Source: CAZWHE01 sp964633825
GTDB lineage: Bacteria > Planctomycetota > B15-G4 > CAYZWU01
Reading direction: 5' to 3'
DNA: 36,980 nucleotides
NCBI GenBank assembly: GCA_964633825.1
Contig: CAZWHE010000021.1
Coordinates: 1-36,980 of the forward strand
This document shows positions 7,386 through 15,520 of this stretch, in pieces. The first letter of the stretch is position 1. Each line of letters begins with the position of its first letter. The translations under genes and the position numbers were made by a program. The notes beneath the pieces were generated by a model that had not been told where the DNA came from, made no database searches, and saw nothing but the letters and a program-made list of their open reading frames with translations.

Positions 7386-8293
7386 CGGATACGGCAGTCA
7401 AGGCGAAGAAAAGCGAAGACAGACCGGTGAAGGATCACCCTCTCGAGCCTTATCTCCGGATGGACAGGATTCCCCACATCTGGTGTCCCACCTGCGGGAT
7501 CGGAACGGCTGTTTCCTGTTTTGTCCAGGCCGTGATCAACACCGGAGTAGACGTGAACAAGCTATGCGTCGTTTCCGGGATCGGATGCACGGCGCGTGTT
7601 CCCGGGTATCTCAAGATGGATTCCTACCATTCGACGCACGGCCGGGCCATACCGTTCGCCACGGGTCTCAAGCTCGCCAACCCGGAGCTCGAGGTCATTG
7701 TCTTTTCCGGCGACGGGGACCTGATCGCCATCGGCGGCAACCATTTCATCCACGCGGCCCGGCGCAACCTCGACATCAAGGTGATATGCGTCAACAACTT
7801 CATTTACGGCATGACGGGCGGGCAGGTGGCGCCCACAACGCCGCTCACGGCGAGCTGCTCCACCACTCCCTACGGCAACGCCGAAACTCCTTTCAGCCTT
7901 CCCTACCTCGCGGCATCGTGCGGGGCCACCTACGTGGCGCGCTGGACGGCGCTTCACATTCGAAGGCTTACGCGCTCCATGACCGAGATCCTGAACCGGC
8001 GGGGTTTTTCCTTCCTCGAGGTGCTGGCGCCGTGCTCCACCCTCTATGCCAGGCGCAACAAGCTGGGAACGGGGCTCAACCTGATGAAGTTCTATCACGA
8101 CAACAGCGAGATCTGCCACGGCCACGACCTGAAGGATCTCGATATCGGGTACCAGACCACTATCAAAGTGGGAAAATTCATCGATGTCGACAAACCGACC
8201 CACATCGATAACGCCAACATGCGGTTTTCGAAAGTGTTCGGCGATAAGTACAAATGGTACGGCCCCAAACCGCCCGAAAAGAAGGATTCGTGA
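7382..8293 (+). CDS. korB: 2-oxoacid:ferredoxin oxidoreductase, beta subunit (TPP-binding), set 2
   Basis: 303 aa from the ATG at 7382, which overlaps the korA stop (ATGA). Cluster motifs WCPTCGIG and GIGCTAR and the later APCSTL cysteine match the beta-subunit 4Fe-4S ligands; GDGDLIAIGGNH and the NNFIYGMTGGQ segment form the TPP/Mg site. It catalyses 2-oxoacid plus CoA oxidation together with alpha. The N-terminal 20 residues are lysine-rich (KAKKSEDRPVK) and extend beyond set 1 KorB. The third residue of the usual NNNYGMTGG motif is replaced (NNFIYGMTGG). Confidence 0.9.
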   Translation: MTDTAVKAKKSEDRPVKDHPLEPYLRMDRIPHIWCPTCGIGTAVSCFVQAVINTGVDVNKLCVVSGIGCTARVPGYLKMDSYHSTHGRAIPFATGLKLANPELEVIVFSGDGDLIAIGGNHFIHAARRNLDIKVICVNNFIYGMTGGQVAPTTPLTASCSTTPYGNAETPFSLPYLAASCGATYVARWTALHIRRLTRSMTEILNRRGFSFLEVLAPCSTLYARRNKLGTGLNLMKFYHDNSEICHGHDLKDLDIGYQTTIKVGKFIDVDKPTHIDNANMRFSKVFGDKYKWYGPKPPEKKDS

Positions 8294-8303
8294 GGAGAGA
8301 GAA

Positions 8304-8924
8304 ATGGTCAGCAGAGAAATCAAGATTTCGGGATTCGGCGGCCAGGGCGTTATCTTGAGCGCTCATATCCTGGGAAAGGCCGCGTCCATCTTCGACGGCA
8401 AGCACGCCACCATGACCCAGGCCTTCGGACCCGAGGCCCGCGGAAGTGCGTGCAGCGCCCAGGTGATCCTCTCCGACGAAGTGATTCGCTATCCATACGT
8501 CAAGAATCCCGAAGTGCTCGTCAGCATGTCGCAAGAGGCGTTCACCAAGTTCTCGTCCGAGATCGCCAAAAACGGCATGGCCCTCATCGATGAAGACCTC
8601 GTCAAGCCGCAAAATGTACGGAAAGACATCAGGGTCTTCTCCATCCCTGCGACGCGATTCGCCGAGGAACTGGGCCGCAAGCTGGTCCTCAACATCGTGA
8701 TGTTCGGGTTCTTCGCGGCCATGACGGGGGCGATCGAGAAAAAATCGGCTCTCGATGCCGTGCTCGATTCGGTTCCCAAGGGAACGGAGAAGCTCAACAC
8801 GGACGCGTTCAATAAAGGTTACGATTTCGGGATGGAGATCCGTGAGAAGAATCCCGATATCGGCAGTGCTAAGAAGAAAACAACCAAGAAAAAGAAGGGC
8901 AAGGCGAAACAGGCGGCGAAATAA
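8304..8924 (+). CDS. korC: 2-oxoacid:ferredoxin oxidoreductase, gamma subunit with lysine-rich tail (second copy)
   Basis: 206 aa from the ATG at 8304, which has a GAGGAG ribosome binding site eight bases after the korB stop. The gamma domain fills residues 1-185: SGFGGQGVILSAHILGKAAS, AFGPEARGSACS, and VPKGTEKLNTDAF near its end. After this come about 20 residues rich in lysine (10 K in the last 17), absent from the korC at 5329 and not part of the family fold. MvhD and the HdrA-MvhD fusion downstream end in similar tails. The tail function is unknown. Confidence 0.9.
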   Translation: MVSREIKISGFGGQGVILSAHILGKAASIFDGKHATMTQAFGPEARGSACSAQVILSDEVIRYPYVKNPEVLVSMSQEAFTKFSSEIAKNGMALIDEDLVKPQNVRKDIRVFSIPATRFAEELGRKLVLNIVMFGFFAAMTGAIEKKSALDAVLDSVPKGTEKLNTDAFNKGYDFGMEIREKNPDIGSAKKKTTKKKKGKAKQAAK

Positions 8925-8942
8925 CAGACCGGGCAAGGACCC

Positions 8943-9401
8943 ATGACCGTTATCAACTTCGATTTCAAGAAAAAGCTCGACAGGATCATCGGGGCGGAGC
9001 TCCACAGTTATTGTTTTCAGTGCGGAGCTTGTGTGGGTGATTGTCCTACGGCGCGCTATTCCAAGCGTTTCAATCCGAGGCTCATCATGCTCAAGTGCAT
9101 CATGGGGCATGAAGAGGATCTCCTTGGCGAGAACTCGATGATCTGGGAATGCACCAACTGTTACAACTGTCTCGAGCGGTGTCCCCAGGACGTGCGGCCC
9201 GCCGAGGTGATCATCGCCCTTAAAAACCTGTGCGGTGCGAAGGAGACACGGCCGCAAAAGGTGGGGGACATGGTCAAGGCCGTGCGGCAAACGGGATTGA
9301 CTGGAATGGTGACGCCGGCGATCAACAAGATCCGGGATGGCCTGGGGCTCGATCCGGTGAAGGACGTTCCCGTGGACGAGATTCGTAAAATACTCCGCTG
9401 A
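8943..9401 (+). CDS. hdrC: Heterodisulfide reductase subunit C-like iron-sulfur protein
   Basis: 152 aa. Two CxxCxxCxxxCP motifs, CFQCGACVGDCP (about residue 24) and CTNCYNCLERCP (about residue 64), separated by an all-helical spacer, are the hallmark of HdrC. HdrC passes electrons between HdrA and HdrB. The gene begins 18 bp after korC and is 16 bp ahead of hdrB, in the same operon. No membrane segment, so the module is cytoplasmic. Confidence 0.88.
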   Translation: MTVINFDFKKKLDRIIGAELHSYCFQCGACVGDCPTARYSKRFNPRLIMLKCIMGHEEDLLGENSMIWECTNCYNCLERCPQDVRPAEVIIALKNLCGAKETRPQKVGDMVKAVRQTGLTGMVTPAINKIRDGLGLDPVKDVPVDEIRKILR

Positions 9402-9417
9402 ACGAGTGGACGACAGC

Positions 9418-10308
9418 ATGTCAGACAAGGCCAAACTGCGATGTGTTCCCTTTTTCGGGTGCATGATTTCCACCAAGTATCCCCAGTTCGAAGCCTCTGT
9501 CCGGAAGACCCTGCCCGCTCTCGGTGTGGAGCTGGTTGATCTGGGCGGATTTTCATGCTGTCCCGATCCGATCTATTTCAAAGCCTTCGACAAGGAAGAA
9601 TGGCTCACCCTTGCGGCGCGCAACATCTGCATCGCCGAAGAAGCCGGGCTCGATATCATCACCTGCTGTTCGGGGTGCACGGCCACGCTCAAAGAGGCGA
9701 ACCATATGCTCCACGAGGATGTGGGGATTCGTGACCGGGTCAACGCCCGGCTCGAAAAGATAGGAAAAGAGTGGAAAGGGACGGTTCGAGTCCGCCACAT
9801 CGTGACGATGATCCGCGATGACGTGGGCCTCGACCGTGTCGCCGAAACGGTGATCCATCCGCTCACTAACCTGAGAGCGGCCATCCATTACGGCTGCCAT
9901 CTTCTCAAACCCTCGGCCGTGATGCAGGTCGACGATCCCGATCGTCCCACGATCCTCGAGGATCTGATGGAAGTGATCGGCGTCGAGCCCGTGGAGCACG
10001 AGGAGAAGGTCCTGTGCTGCGGCAAAGCCTGCCAGGATCCCGATATCCCCGGCGAGATGACACGCGATATCCTCAAATCGATCATGAAGCTTAACGTGGA
10101 CTGCATGGGGCTGATCTGTCCCACCTGTTTCGACGAGTATGACGTGGGCCAGATCCTGTTGGGCCGCAAGTTCAATGAAAAGTTCAATCTCCCCGTGATT
10201 TACTGGTTCCAGCTCCTCGGCCTCGCCCAGGGGATGGTTCCTGAAGAAATGGGATTCAAGCGTCACAAGATCAAGGTGGCGCCCGTGCTCGAAAAACTGG
10301 CTCTTTAA
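9418..10308 (+). CDS. hdrB: Heterodisulfide reductase subunit B-like (two CCG domains)
   Basis: 296 aa. Two CCG domains are visible: FFGC, SCCPDP and CCSGC in the first half; YGCH, VLCCGKAC and ICPTCF in the second. In HdrB such cysteines hold non-cubane 4Fe-4S clusters that reduce a disulfide or related acceptor. The ATG at 9418 is preferred over the in-frame GTG at 9406, which has no ribosome binding site. In bacteria without CoM/CoB the natural substrate of HdrB homologues is unknown. The partner HdrC lies immediately upstream; HdrA follows after a 301-bp repeat-containing gap. Confidence 0.88.
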   Translation: MSDKAKLRCVPFFGCMISTKYPQFEASVRKTLPALGVELVDLGGFSCCPDPIYFKAFDKEEWLTLAARNICIAEEAGLDIITCCSGCTATLKEANHMLHEDVGIRDRVNARLEKIGKEWKGTVRVRHIVTMIRDDVGLDRVAETVIHPLTNLRAAIHYGCHLLKPSAVMQVDDPDRPTILEDLMEVIGVEPVEHEEKVLCCGKACQDPDIPGEMTRDILKSIMKLNVDCMGLICPTCFDEYDVGQILLGRKFNEKFNLPVIYWFQLLGLAQGMVPEEMGFKRHKIKVAPVLEKLAL

Positions 10309-10336
10309 TATACAGTCATTGTATGGGACCCGCCCC

Positions 10337-10418
10337 GTGGCAGGATCGAAAGGGTTTTGTGAGCAAGTCCTCGCAAAGATGCGGATTATGCTCCCAAAAC
10401 CCATACGACCCCTGCCAC
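10337..10418. repeat. Interrupted inverted repeat between hdrB and hdrA
   Basis: Arms: 10337-10344 with 10411-10418 (GTGGCAGG/CCTGCCAC, perfect) and 10352-10365 with 10389-10402 (13 of 14 pairs). They nest, so the RNA could form a stable stem with a 23-nt loop. There is no T-run, so it is not an intrinsic terminator. Confidence 0.65.
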
Positions 10419-10608
10419 GTGTCCGGACCCAAGTCGGGGATGCATGGTGTTTGTGAACACCCGTCCAGGCAACACAACGACCTGGAAGTCACGCGTCCGG
10501 GTCCGGGTCAGGGATGCAGCGGGTGTGTGAGCATCCGCCCGGGCTGCACAACCATGTGGAAGCCACGCGTCCGGATCTGGGTCACGTGCAATGACAACCT
10601 GGAGAAGT
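10416..10608 (+). repeat. Imperfect 74-bp tandem repeats
   Basis: Unit 1 (10416-10489) and unit 2 (10490-10563) are both 74 bp and agree at about 54 of 74 positions by hand alignment. Unit 3 (10564-10608) starts the same way (CACGCGTCCGG) but has lost about 30 internal bases. The array ends right at the start of hdrA. Confidence 0.65.
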
Positions 10609-10609
10609 G

Positions 10610-13600
10610 ATGGAAAAAGGCGTGCTCATCATCGGCGGAGGAATCACGGGCATCCAGGCCGCTCTCGACCTCGCGAATTCGCGGGTCCGAGTGCACCTGG
10701 TGGAGAGGTCTCCCAGCCTCGGCGGCCGCATGGCCCAGCTGGACAAGACCTTTCCCACAATGGACTGCTCCATATGAATCCTCGGCCCGAAGATGATGGA
10801 TGTCGGTCGACATCCGAACATTGAAACCTTCACCTACTCGGAAGTGATCGGGGTCGAAGGCCGGGAGGGGGATTTCCGCGTCACGATCCGAAAACACTCC
10901 CGTTTCGTAGATGAATCCAAGTGCACGGGCTGCGGTCTCTGCGCCAAGGACTGCCCCGTGGTGGTTCCCAATATTTTCGACATGGGGCTCGGGGCGCGCA
11001 AAGCGATCTATTCCCCCTTTCCCCAGGCCGTCCCCAATACGTACACCATAGACAGAGAATCCTGCCTCAACGACGATTTCATCGTCTGCGGCCAATGCCA
11101 GAGGGCGTGCGACAAGGATGCCGTGGATTACGATATGCCTCCGCAGGACGTGGAGGTCAATGTTTCGTCCGTGATCGTGGCCACGGGCTTCGACACCTTC
11201 GATCCATATGACATGAAACTCTACGGCTACGGAACGTCGCCCAACATCCTCACGGGCATGGAGTTCGAGAGGCTTCTCAACGCCTCCGGCCCCACCCAGG
11301 GACACGTGATCCGCCCCTCGGACCAGAAGATTCCCGAAAAGATCGTTTTCGTCCAGTGCGTGGGCGTGCGAGGCGAATGCAACCGCCAGTACTGTTCCCG
11401 TTTCTGTTGCATGAACACGATCAAGGATGCCATGCTGGCCCTTTCCCACCACGACGAGATCAAGGAGATCCAGGTGATGTTCTCCGATATCCGCGCCTTC
11501 GGGAAAGGGTACGAGGAATTCTACCAGCGATCGAAGGAATATCCGCAGATCAGCTATTTCAGGGGCCGCCCGGCCAAGATCACAACGGATCCCGAAAAGG
11601 ACGACCTCTTGATCCATGTGGAGAACACGGAGAAGGGGACGCCCGAACGGGAGAGCGCCGACATGGTCGTGCTCGCCTCTGCGGCCGTTCCCTCGCCCGG
11701 GAACGCCGCCCTGGCCGAAGCGCTCGAGGTCGAGCTCGACGGCGAAGGCTATTTCGAGGTGCAGCACGGCGAAGGAAACGTCCTTCACTCGACGCGGCCG
11801 GGCATTCTCGTTGCCGGCTGCGCCAAGGGACCGGAGGATATCCCCGACTGCGTGGCCCAGGCTTCGGGCGCCGCGGCGGAAGCGGCCGGATACCTTGTCG
11901 AGGAGCGGCTCGAGGAAGCTCCCGACGAGATCGAGCCCATCGATGTTTCCGGTCCGGCCCGTGTCGGCGTCTTCATCTGCCACTGCGGGGCCAACATCGC
12001 GGGTGTGATCGATGTGGAAAGAGTGGCCGATTATGCCGAAACCCTTCCCCAGGTCGCACACGTGGAACGCAATCTCTTTCTCTGCGCCGACTCGGGCCAG
12101 AAAGAGATCCAGGAGATCGTTCTCGAGAACAAGCTGAACAGGGTCGTTGCCGCGGCCTGTACGCCGCGCACCCACGAGCCCGTCTTCCGCGAAAGCCTCT
12201 CCCGCATCGGCCTGAACCCCTTCCTTTTCGAGATGGTCAACATCAGGGACCAGTGCTCGTGGGTCCATGCGAAGGAACCCGAGCTCGCCACGCTCAGGGC
12301 GATGGACCAGCTTCGCATGGGAGTTGCCAAGGCGCGGTGGCTCCAGCCCCTTCAAAAGAAGAGCATCGCTATCAACCGCGCCGTCGTCGTGGTCGGCGGC
12401 GGGATCGCCGGAATCGAAGCCGCTCTTCGGCTCGCCGAGCAGGGCGTGGAAACGACCCTGATCGAGAAAGAGAAAGAGCTCGGCGGCCGTCTCAGGGGTC
12501 TCTACAAGCTCTATCCATCCAATGTCGAAGCGTCGGCTGTTCTCGAAAAGAAACTGAGCCGGCTCAAGAAGAGCGGGGTCAAGGTCCGCACCGGGACCGA
12601 TGTCGTTGCCATGCACGGTTTCGTGGGCAACTTCGAGCTCGAGACGACGAACGGCAGCATCAAGGCGGGCGCCGTCATCCTGGCCTTCGGCTCGAACCTC
12701 CATGATCCCGCCGGCGAGTACGGCTACGGGAAGTTTCCGAATGTGATGACCAACATGGAGCTCGAGGGCCACCTGAAAAATGATTTCGCCGGCTATGCGG
12801 GCGGGAACAAGCCGAAGCGCGTCGCTTTCATCCAGTGCGTGGGCTCCCGTGATCCCGAAACGAACCCGGCCTGTTCGCGCTATTGCTGCTCTTCGTCGGT
12901 GAAGCAGGCGCTCGCCCTGGCCGGAAAGGGCATCGAGTCGGTCGTGCTCTACCGCGACATGCGCACCCAGAGCCACAGCATGGAAGAGATGTACCGCGAC
13001 GCGCGCGGCGCAGGCGTGATGTTCTTCCGTTATTCAGCCGACGGGAGGCCGGAGGTCCGCGGCGCCAAAAAAGCCGAGAAGATCGGCTTCCACGACAGGC
13101 TGACAGACGGGGAGATGGAGTTCGAGGCGGACGCCGTGGTCCTCGCCGTGGCCGTCAAGCCCGATGACGAAGAATCGGCGCGTTTCCGCGAGATGTTCAA
13201 GGTCCCGCGCACGCCCGACGGATTCATGATGGAGCGCCACCCCAAGCTCGGGCCGGTGGAGACGACTGTGGAAGGCGTGTTCCTGGCGGGAACGGCCCAG
13301 GGCCCGAAGGACACGGCCGACGCCATGGCCCAGGCCTCGGCCACGGCGTCCAAAGCCGCCGAGATCGTCTGCAGGGACGAGATAGAGCTCGAACCGACGA
13401 CGTGCGTGGTTCTCGAAGAGGCGTGCCGCGCCTGCGGGAAGTGCGTCGAGATCTGCGACTTCAACGCACCCTCCTTTGTCGAAGTCGCGCCCGGTGTTTC
13501 GGTGGCGCGCATCAACGAAGCGCTCTGCAAGGGATGCGGCACCTGTGCGGCCTGGTGTCCTGTTCAGGCTATCAGCGCAAAGCACTTCACCGACCGGCAG

Positions 13601-13645
13601 ATCCACGCCCAGCTCGAAACGATGTTGACGGAAGGGGTCGCCTGA
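10610..13645 (+). CDS. hdrA: Selenocysteine-containing double-module HdrA (heterodisulfide reductase subunit A-like)
   Basis: 1011 aa if the in-frame TGA at 10775-10777 is read as selenocysteine (Sec56). Module 1: FAD fingerprint IIGGGITGIQAA (residues 7-18), LGGRMAQLDKTFPTMDCSI then Sec56, then LGPKMM; inserted ferredoxin with Cys105/108/111/115 and Cys152/160/163/167. Then an HdrA N-terminal-type domain (FICHCGANIAG, about 456-465), a second flavin fold (VVGGGIAGIEAA, about 594-605) that lacks the Cys/Sec motif, and a C-terminal ferredoxin (CRACGKCVEIC, CKGCGTCAAWCP). HdrA is the flavin-bifurcating subunit. Start ATG 10610 overlaps the repeat-region TGA and gives a complete FAD motif. Beginning at the internal ATG 10793 would remove the FAD motif. 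Confidence 0.88.
10775..10815 (+). promoter_or_regulatory. Selenocysteine UGA codon and candidate bacterial SECIS hairpin (hdrA)
   Basis: UGA at 10775-10777 is followed by a hairpin at 10798-10815: stem GGATGTC/GACATCC (7 bp, perfect) with loop GGTC. The loop begins 27 nt after UGA. A G-rich apical loop within a few tens of bases of UGA is what bacterial SECIS elements require, and GGUC resembles the E. coli fdhF loop. Confidence 0.75.
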
Positions 13646-14211
13646 TGACCGCCGGAAAAAAGAAAGAGACCGACAGCAAGCCCTTCGAACCGAAGATCCT
13701 GGTCTTCGCCTGCAACTGGTGCAGCTACGCCGGCGCCGATACGGCCGGTGTTTCGAGAATCCAGTATTCGCCCAAGTTCCGCGTGATCCGGGTCATGTGC
13801 TCGGGCCGCGTTAGGACTTCGTACGTGTTGAAGGCGTTTCAGCTCGGCGCGGACGGCGTGCTCGTATCGGGATGCCACATCGGCGATTGCCACTATATCT
13901 TCGGAAACCACCGGGCGATCGAGATGTTCGAGCGGACGAAGAAAACACTGGACGTTCTCGGGTTCGAGGAGAAGAGGATCCGGCTCGAATGGGTATCGGC
14001 GGCCGAGGGCGTCAAGTGGGGGCAGCTGATCGACGAGTTCGTGGAGCAGATCAGGCAGCTCGGTCCGAGCCCGATCAACCGCAGAAACGGTCAAAGCCTC
14101 GGATCGGACGAGGCCGGCTCGGACACGAGCGCCGCGCCGGCGGCATCGCGGAAAAAGGATGAAAAGAAGAAAGTGAAAAAAGGTAAAAAAAAGGCAAAAG
14201 CGAAGGCGTGA
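13645..14211 (+). CDS. mvhD: MvhD/FlpD-like 2Fe-2S electron-transfer subunit with lysine-rich tail
   Basis: 188 aa. The ATG overlaps the hdrA stop (TGATG). The MvhD domain is clear: VFACNWCSYAGADTAG (about residue 22), VMCSGRV, and SGCHIGDCHY, giving the five conserved cysteines of the 2Fe-2S protein that links HdrA to its electron donor (hydrogenase, formate dehydrogenase or other). The sites sometimes occupied by Sec in MvhD homologues are Cys here. The last 20 residues hold 12 lysines, coded partly by an 8-A run (14185-14192) where slippage is possible. No hydrogenase is present, so the donor is likely the KOR module or an enzyme encoded elsewhere. Confidence 0.9.
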   Translation: MTAGKKKETDSKPFEPKILVFACNWCSYAGADTAGVSRIQYSPKFRVIRVMCSGRVRTSYVLKAFQLGADGVLVSGCHIGDCHYIFGNHRAIEMFERTKKTLDVLGFEEKRIRLEWVSAAEGVKWGQLIDEFVEQIRQLGPSPINRRNGQSLGSDEAGSDTSAAPAASRKKDEKKKVKKGKKKAKAKA

Positions 14212-14288
14212 AAAGAGAAAAAACCGCCGCTCTTTACAGCGGATCGGGTCTTTGAATCGGCCTTTGAAACAGTAACGGATAAAGTGGC

Positions 14289-15437
14289 ATGGTCGACATC
14301 AACGAATTGAACAAAGACACGGGAATCTTGAGCTGCCTCGAGTGCGGAAAGTGCACGTCCGTCTGTCCCGTGGCGCGTGTGGGTGAGTCTTTCTCGCCGC
14401 GCTCGATGATGAGCAGCGTTGTAATGGGCGACGCCGACGGGCTGGTCGCCGACGCGAGGGCATGGGACTGCCTGACGTGCGGGCAGTGCCAGCCCCGGTG
14501 CCCGCACAACATCGACTTTTCCGTCTTTTGCCGCAAGCTCCGCCGCGAAGCCGTGGCCGAGGGCGGCGATAACGGCGGGATGCCGTCCCACGACGGGGCG
14601 CTGCACCAGATCATGCAGCTCCAGTCGAACGAGAACCTCGAACAAAACAGGCTCGAATGGATTCCGAAAGGTGCGAAGTACGGTTCAGAGGGCGAAACCC
14701 TCTATTTCGTTGGATGCCTTCCTTATTATGACGCCTATTTCGATCACCTCAATCTAGAGAGCGTCAAGATCGGCGAGGGCGTGCTCAAGATCCTGAACAG
14801 CCTCGGCATCAAGCCCGCCGTCATGGCGAACGAGCGCTGCTGCGGCCACGATCTACTCTGGTCGGGCGACGAAGAAGGCTTTCTCAAGCTCGCCCGCCAC
14901 AACATCGAGGCGATCAAGAAGACGGGCGCAAAGAAGATCCTCTTCTCCTGCGCGGAGTGCTACCGGACACTGGCGAAGGAGTACGCCGAGCTCGTCGAGC
15001 CGCTCGACGTCGAGATGCAGCACATGTCCCAGTTCGTCGACGAGAAGATCGAGGCCGGAAGCCTCACGTTCAAGGGAAACGGCCGATCGCTGACTTACCA
15101 CGATCCCTGCCGGCTGGGACGGCAGATGGACGTGATCGATGAACCGAGACGCGTGCTCGGAGCGATCGCCGGCAAGGGTTTCGTCGAGATGGAGCGTTCG
15201 GGCAGGTCCGCGATCTGCTGCGGCACGTCGTCGTGGATGAACTGTTCCATGACGTCGAAGAAAATCCAGGCCGCGCGCCTTGCCGAAGCGGGAGATACGG
15301 GGGCGGAGGTCATGGTGACGGCCTGCCCCAAGTGCCGCATCCATTTCGAATGCACGGAACAGGACCCGACCCTGCCCGATGCGAGCAGGATCGAGATCAA
15401 GGATTTCTCGGTTGTTGCGGCCGAAGCTCTCGATTGA
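14289..15437 (+). CDS. HdrD-like iron-sulfur protein (fused HdrC- and HdrB-type domains)
   Basis: 382 aa. The N-terminal domain has two 4Fe-4S motifs, CLECGKCTSVCP (about residue 16) and CLTCGQCQPRCP (about 61). The C-terminal two thirds carry two CCG domains: VGCLPYY, NERCCGHD and SCAECY; HDPCRLGRQ, AICCGTSSW and TACPKC. This is the layout of HdrD, GlcF and related (Fe-S)-binding oxidoreductases. It lies 77 bp after mvhD and 83 bp before the second hdrA, so it may be the CCG partner of that HdrA-MvhD fusion, giving the locus a second disulfide-reductase-type site besides HdrB. The actual acceptor is unknown. Confidence 0.85.
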   Translation: MVDINELNKDTGILSCLECGKCTSVCPVARVGESFSPRSMMSSVVMGDADGLVADARAWDCLTCGQCQPRCPHNIDFSVFCRKLRREAVAEGGDNGGMPSHDGALHQIMQLQSNENLEQNRLEWIPKGAKYGSEGETLYFVGCLPYYDAYFDHLNLESVKIGEGVLKILNSLGIKPAVMANERCCGHDLLWSGDEEGFLKLARHNIEAIKKTGAKKILFSCAECYRTLAKEYAELVEPLDVEMQHMSQFVDEKIEAGSLTFKGNGRSLTYHDPCRLGRQMDVIDEPRRVLGAIAGKGFVEMERSGRSAICCGTSSWMNCSMTSKKIQAARLAEAGDTGAEVMVTACPKCRIHFECTEQDPTLPDASRIEIKDFSVVAAEALD

Positions 15438-15520
15438 TCGACGGGCCGCAGGGCAAACGGATGCGAAACGGTGTCTGCAATTTGCAGATGCATGACATTT
15501 GACATAAGGAGGACCGAAAC

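Larger units (their letters stand above)
10309..10609. other. Non-coding repeat-rich gap between hdrB and hdrA
   Basis: 301 bp in an otherwise tightly packed operon. It holds an interrupted inverted repeat (10337-10418) and two and a half imperfect 74-bp direct repeats (10416-10608). An open frame spans it (10323-10610), but a 74-bp period is not a multiple of three, so repeated units fall in different frames; that argues against a protein. Confidence 0.7.

Noticed and set aside
10323..10610. 95-codon cysteine-rich open frame between hdrB and hdrA
   Set aside because: It spans the 74-bp repeats, whose period is not a multiple of three, so the repeat units are read in different frames. It shows no ribosome binding site or family similarity.
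10508..12976. Long minus-strand open frame opposite hdrA
   Set aside because: A GC-rich shadow of the hdrA frame with no recognisable domains or start signals. The same applies to the long minus frames opposite oadA (30323-32341) and the nucleotidyltransferase gene (33722-36118).
10793..13645. HdrA starting at the internal ATG 10793
   Set aside because: That start discards the FAD fingerprint and the CSI-Sec motif, which are in frame upstream. The TGA is better explained as selenocysteine.
14230..14260. CCGCT/AGCGG hairpin in the gap before the HdrD-like gene as a terminator
   Set aside because: No U-run follows, and the genes on both sides appear to belong to one operon.
15474..15488. Small palindrome TCTGCAA-T-TTGCAGA before the second hdrA
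   Set aside because: Too short and with no further symmetry or known protein-binding pattern. It could be chance.
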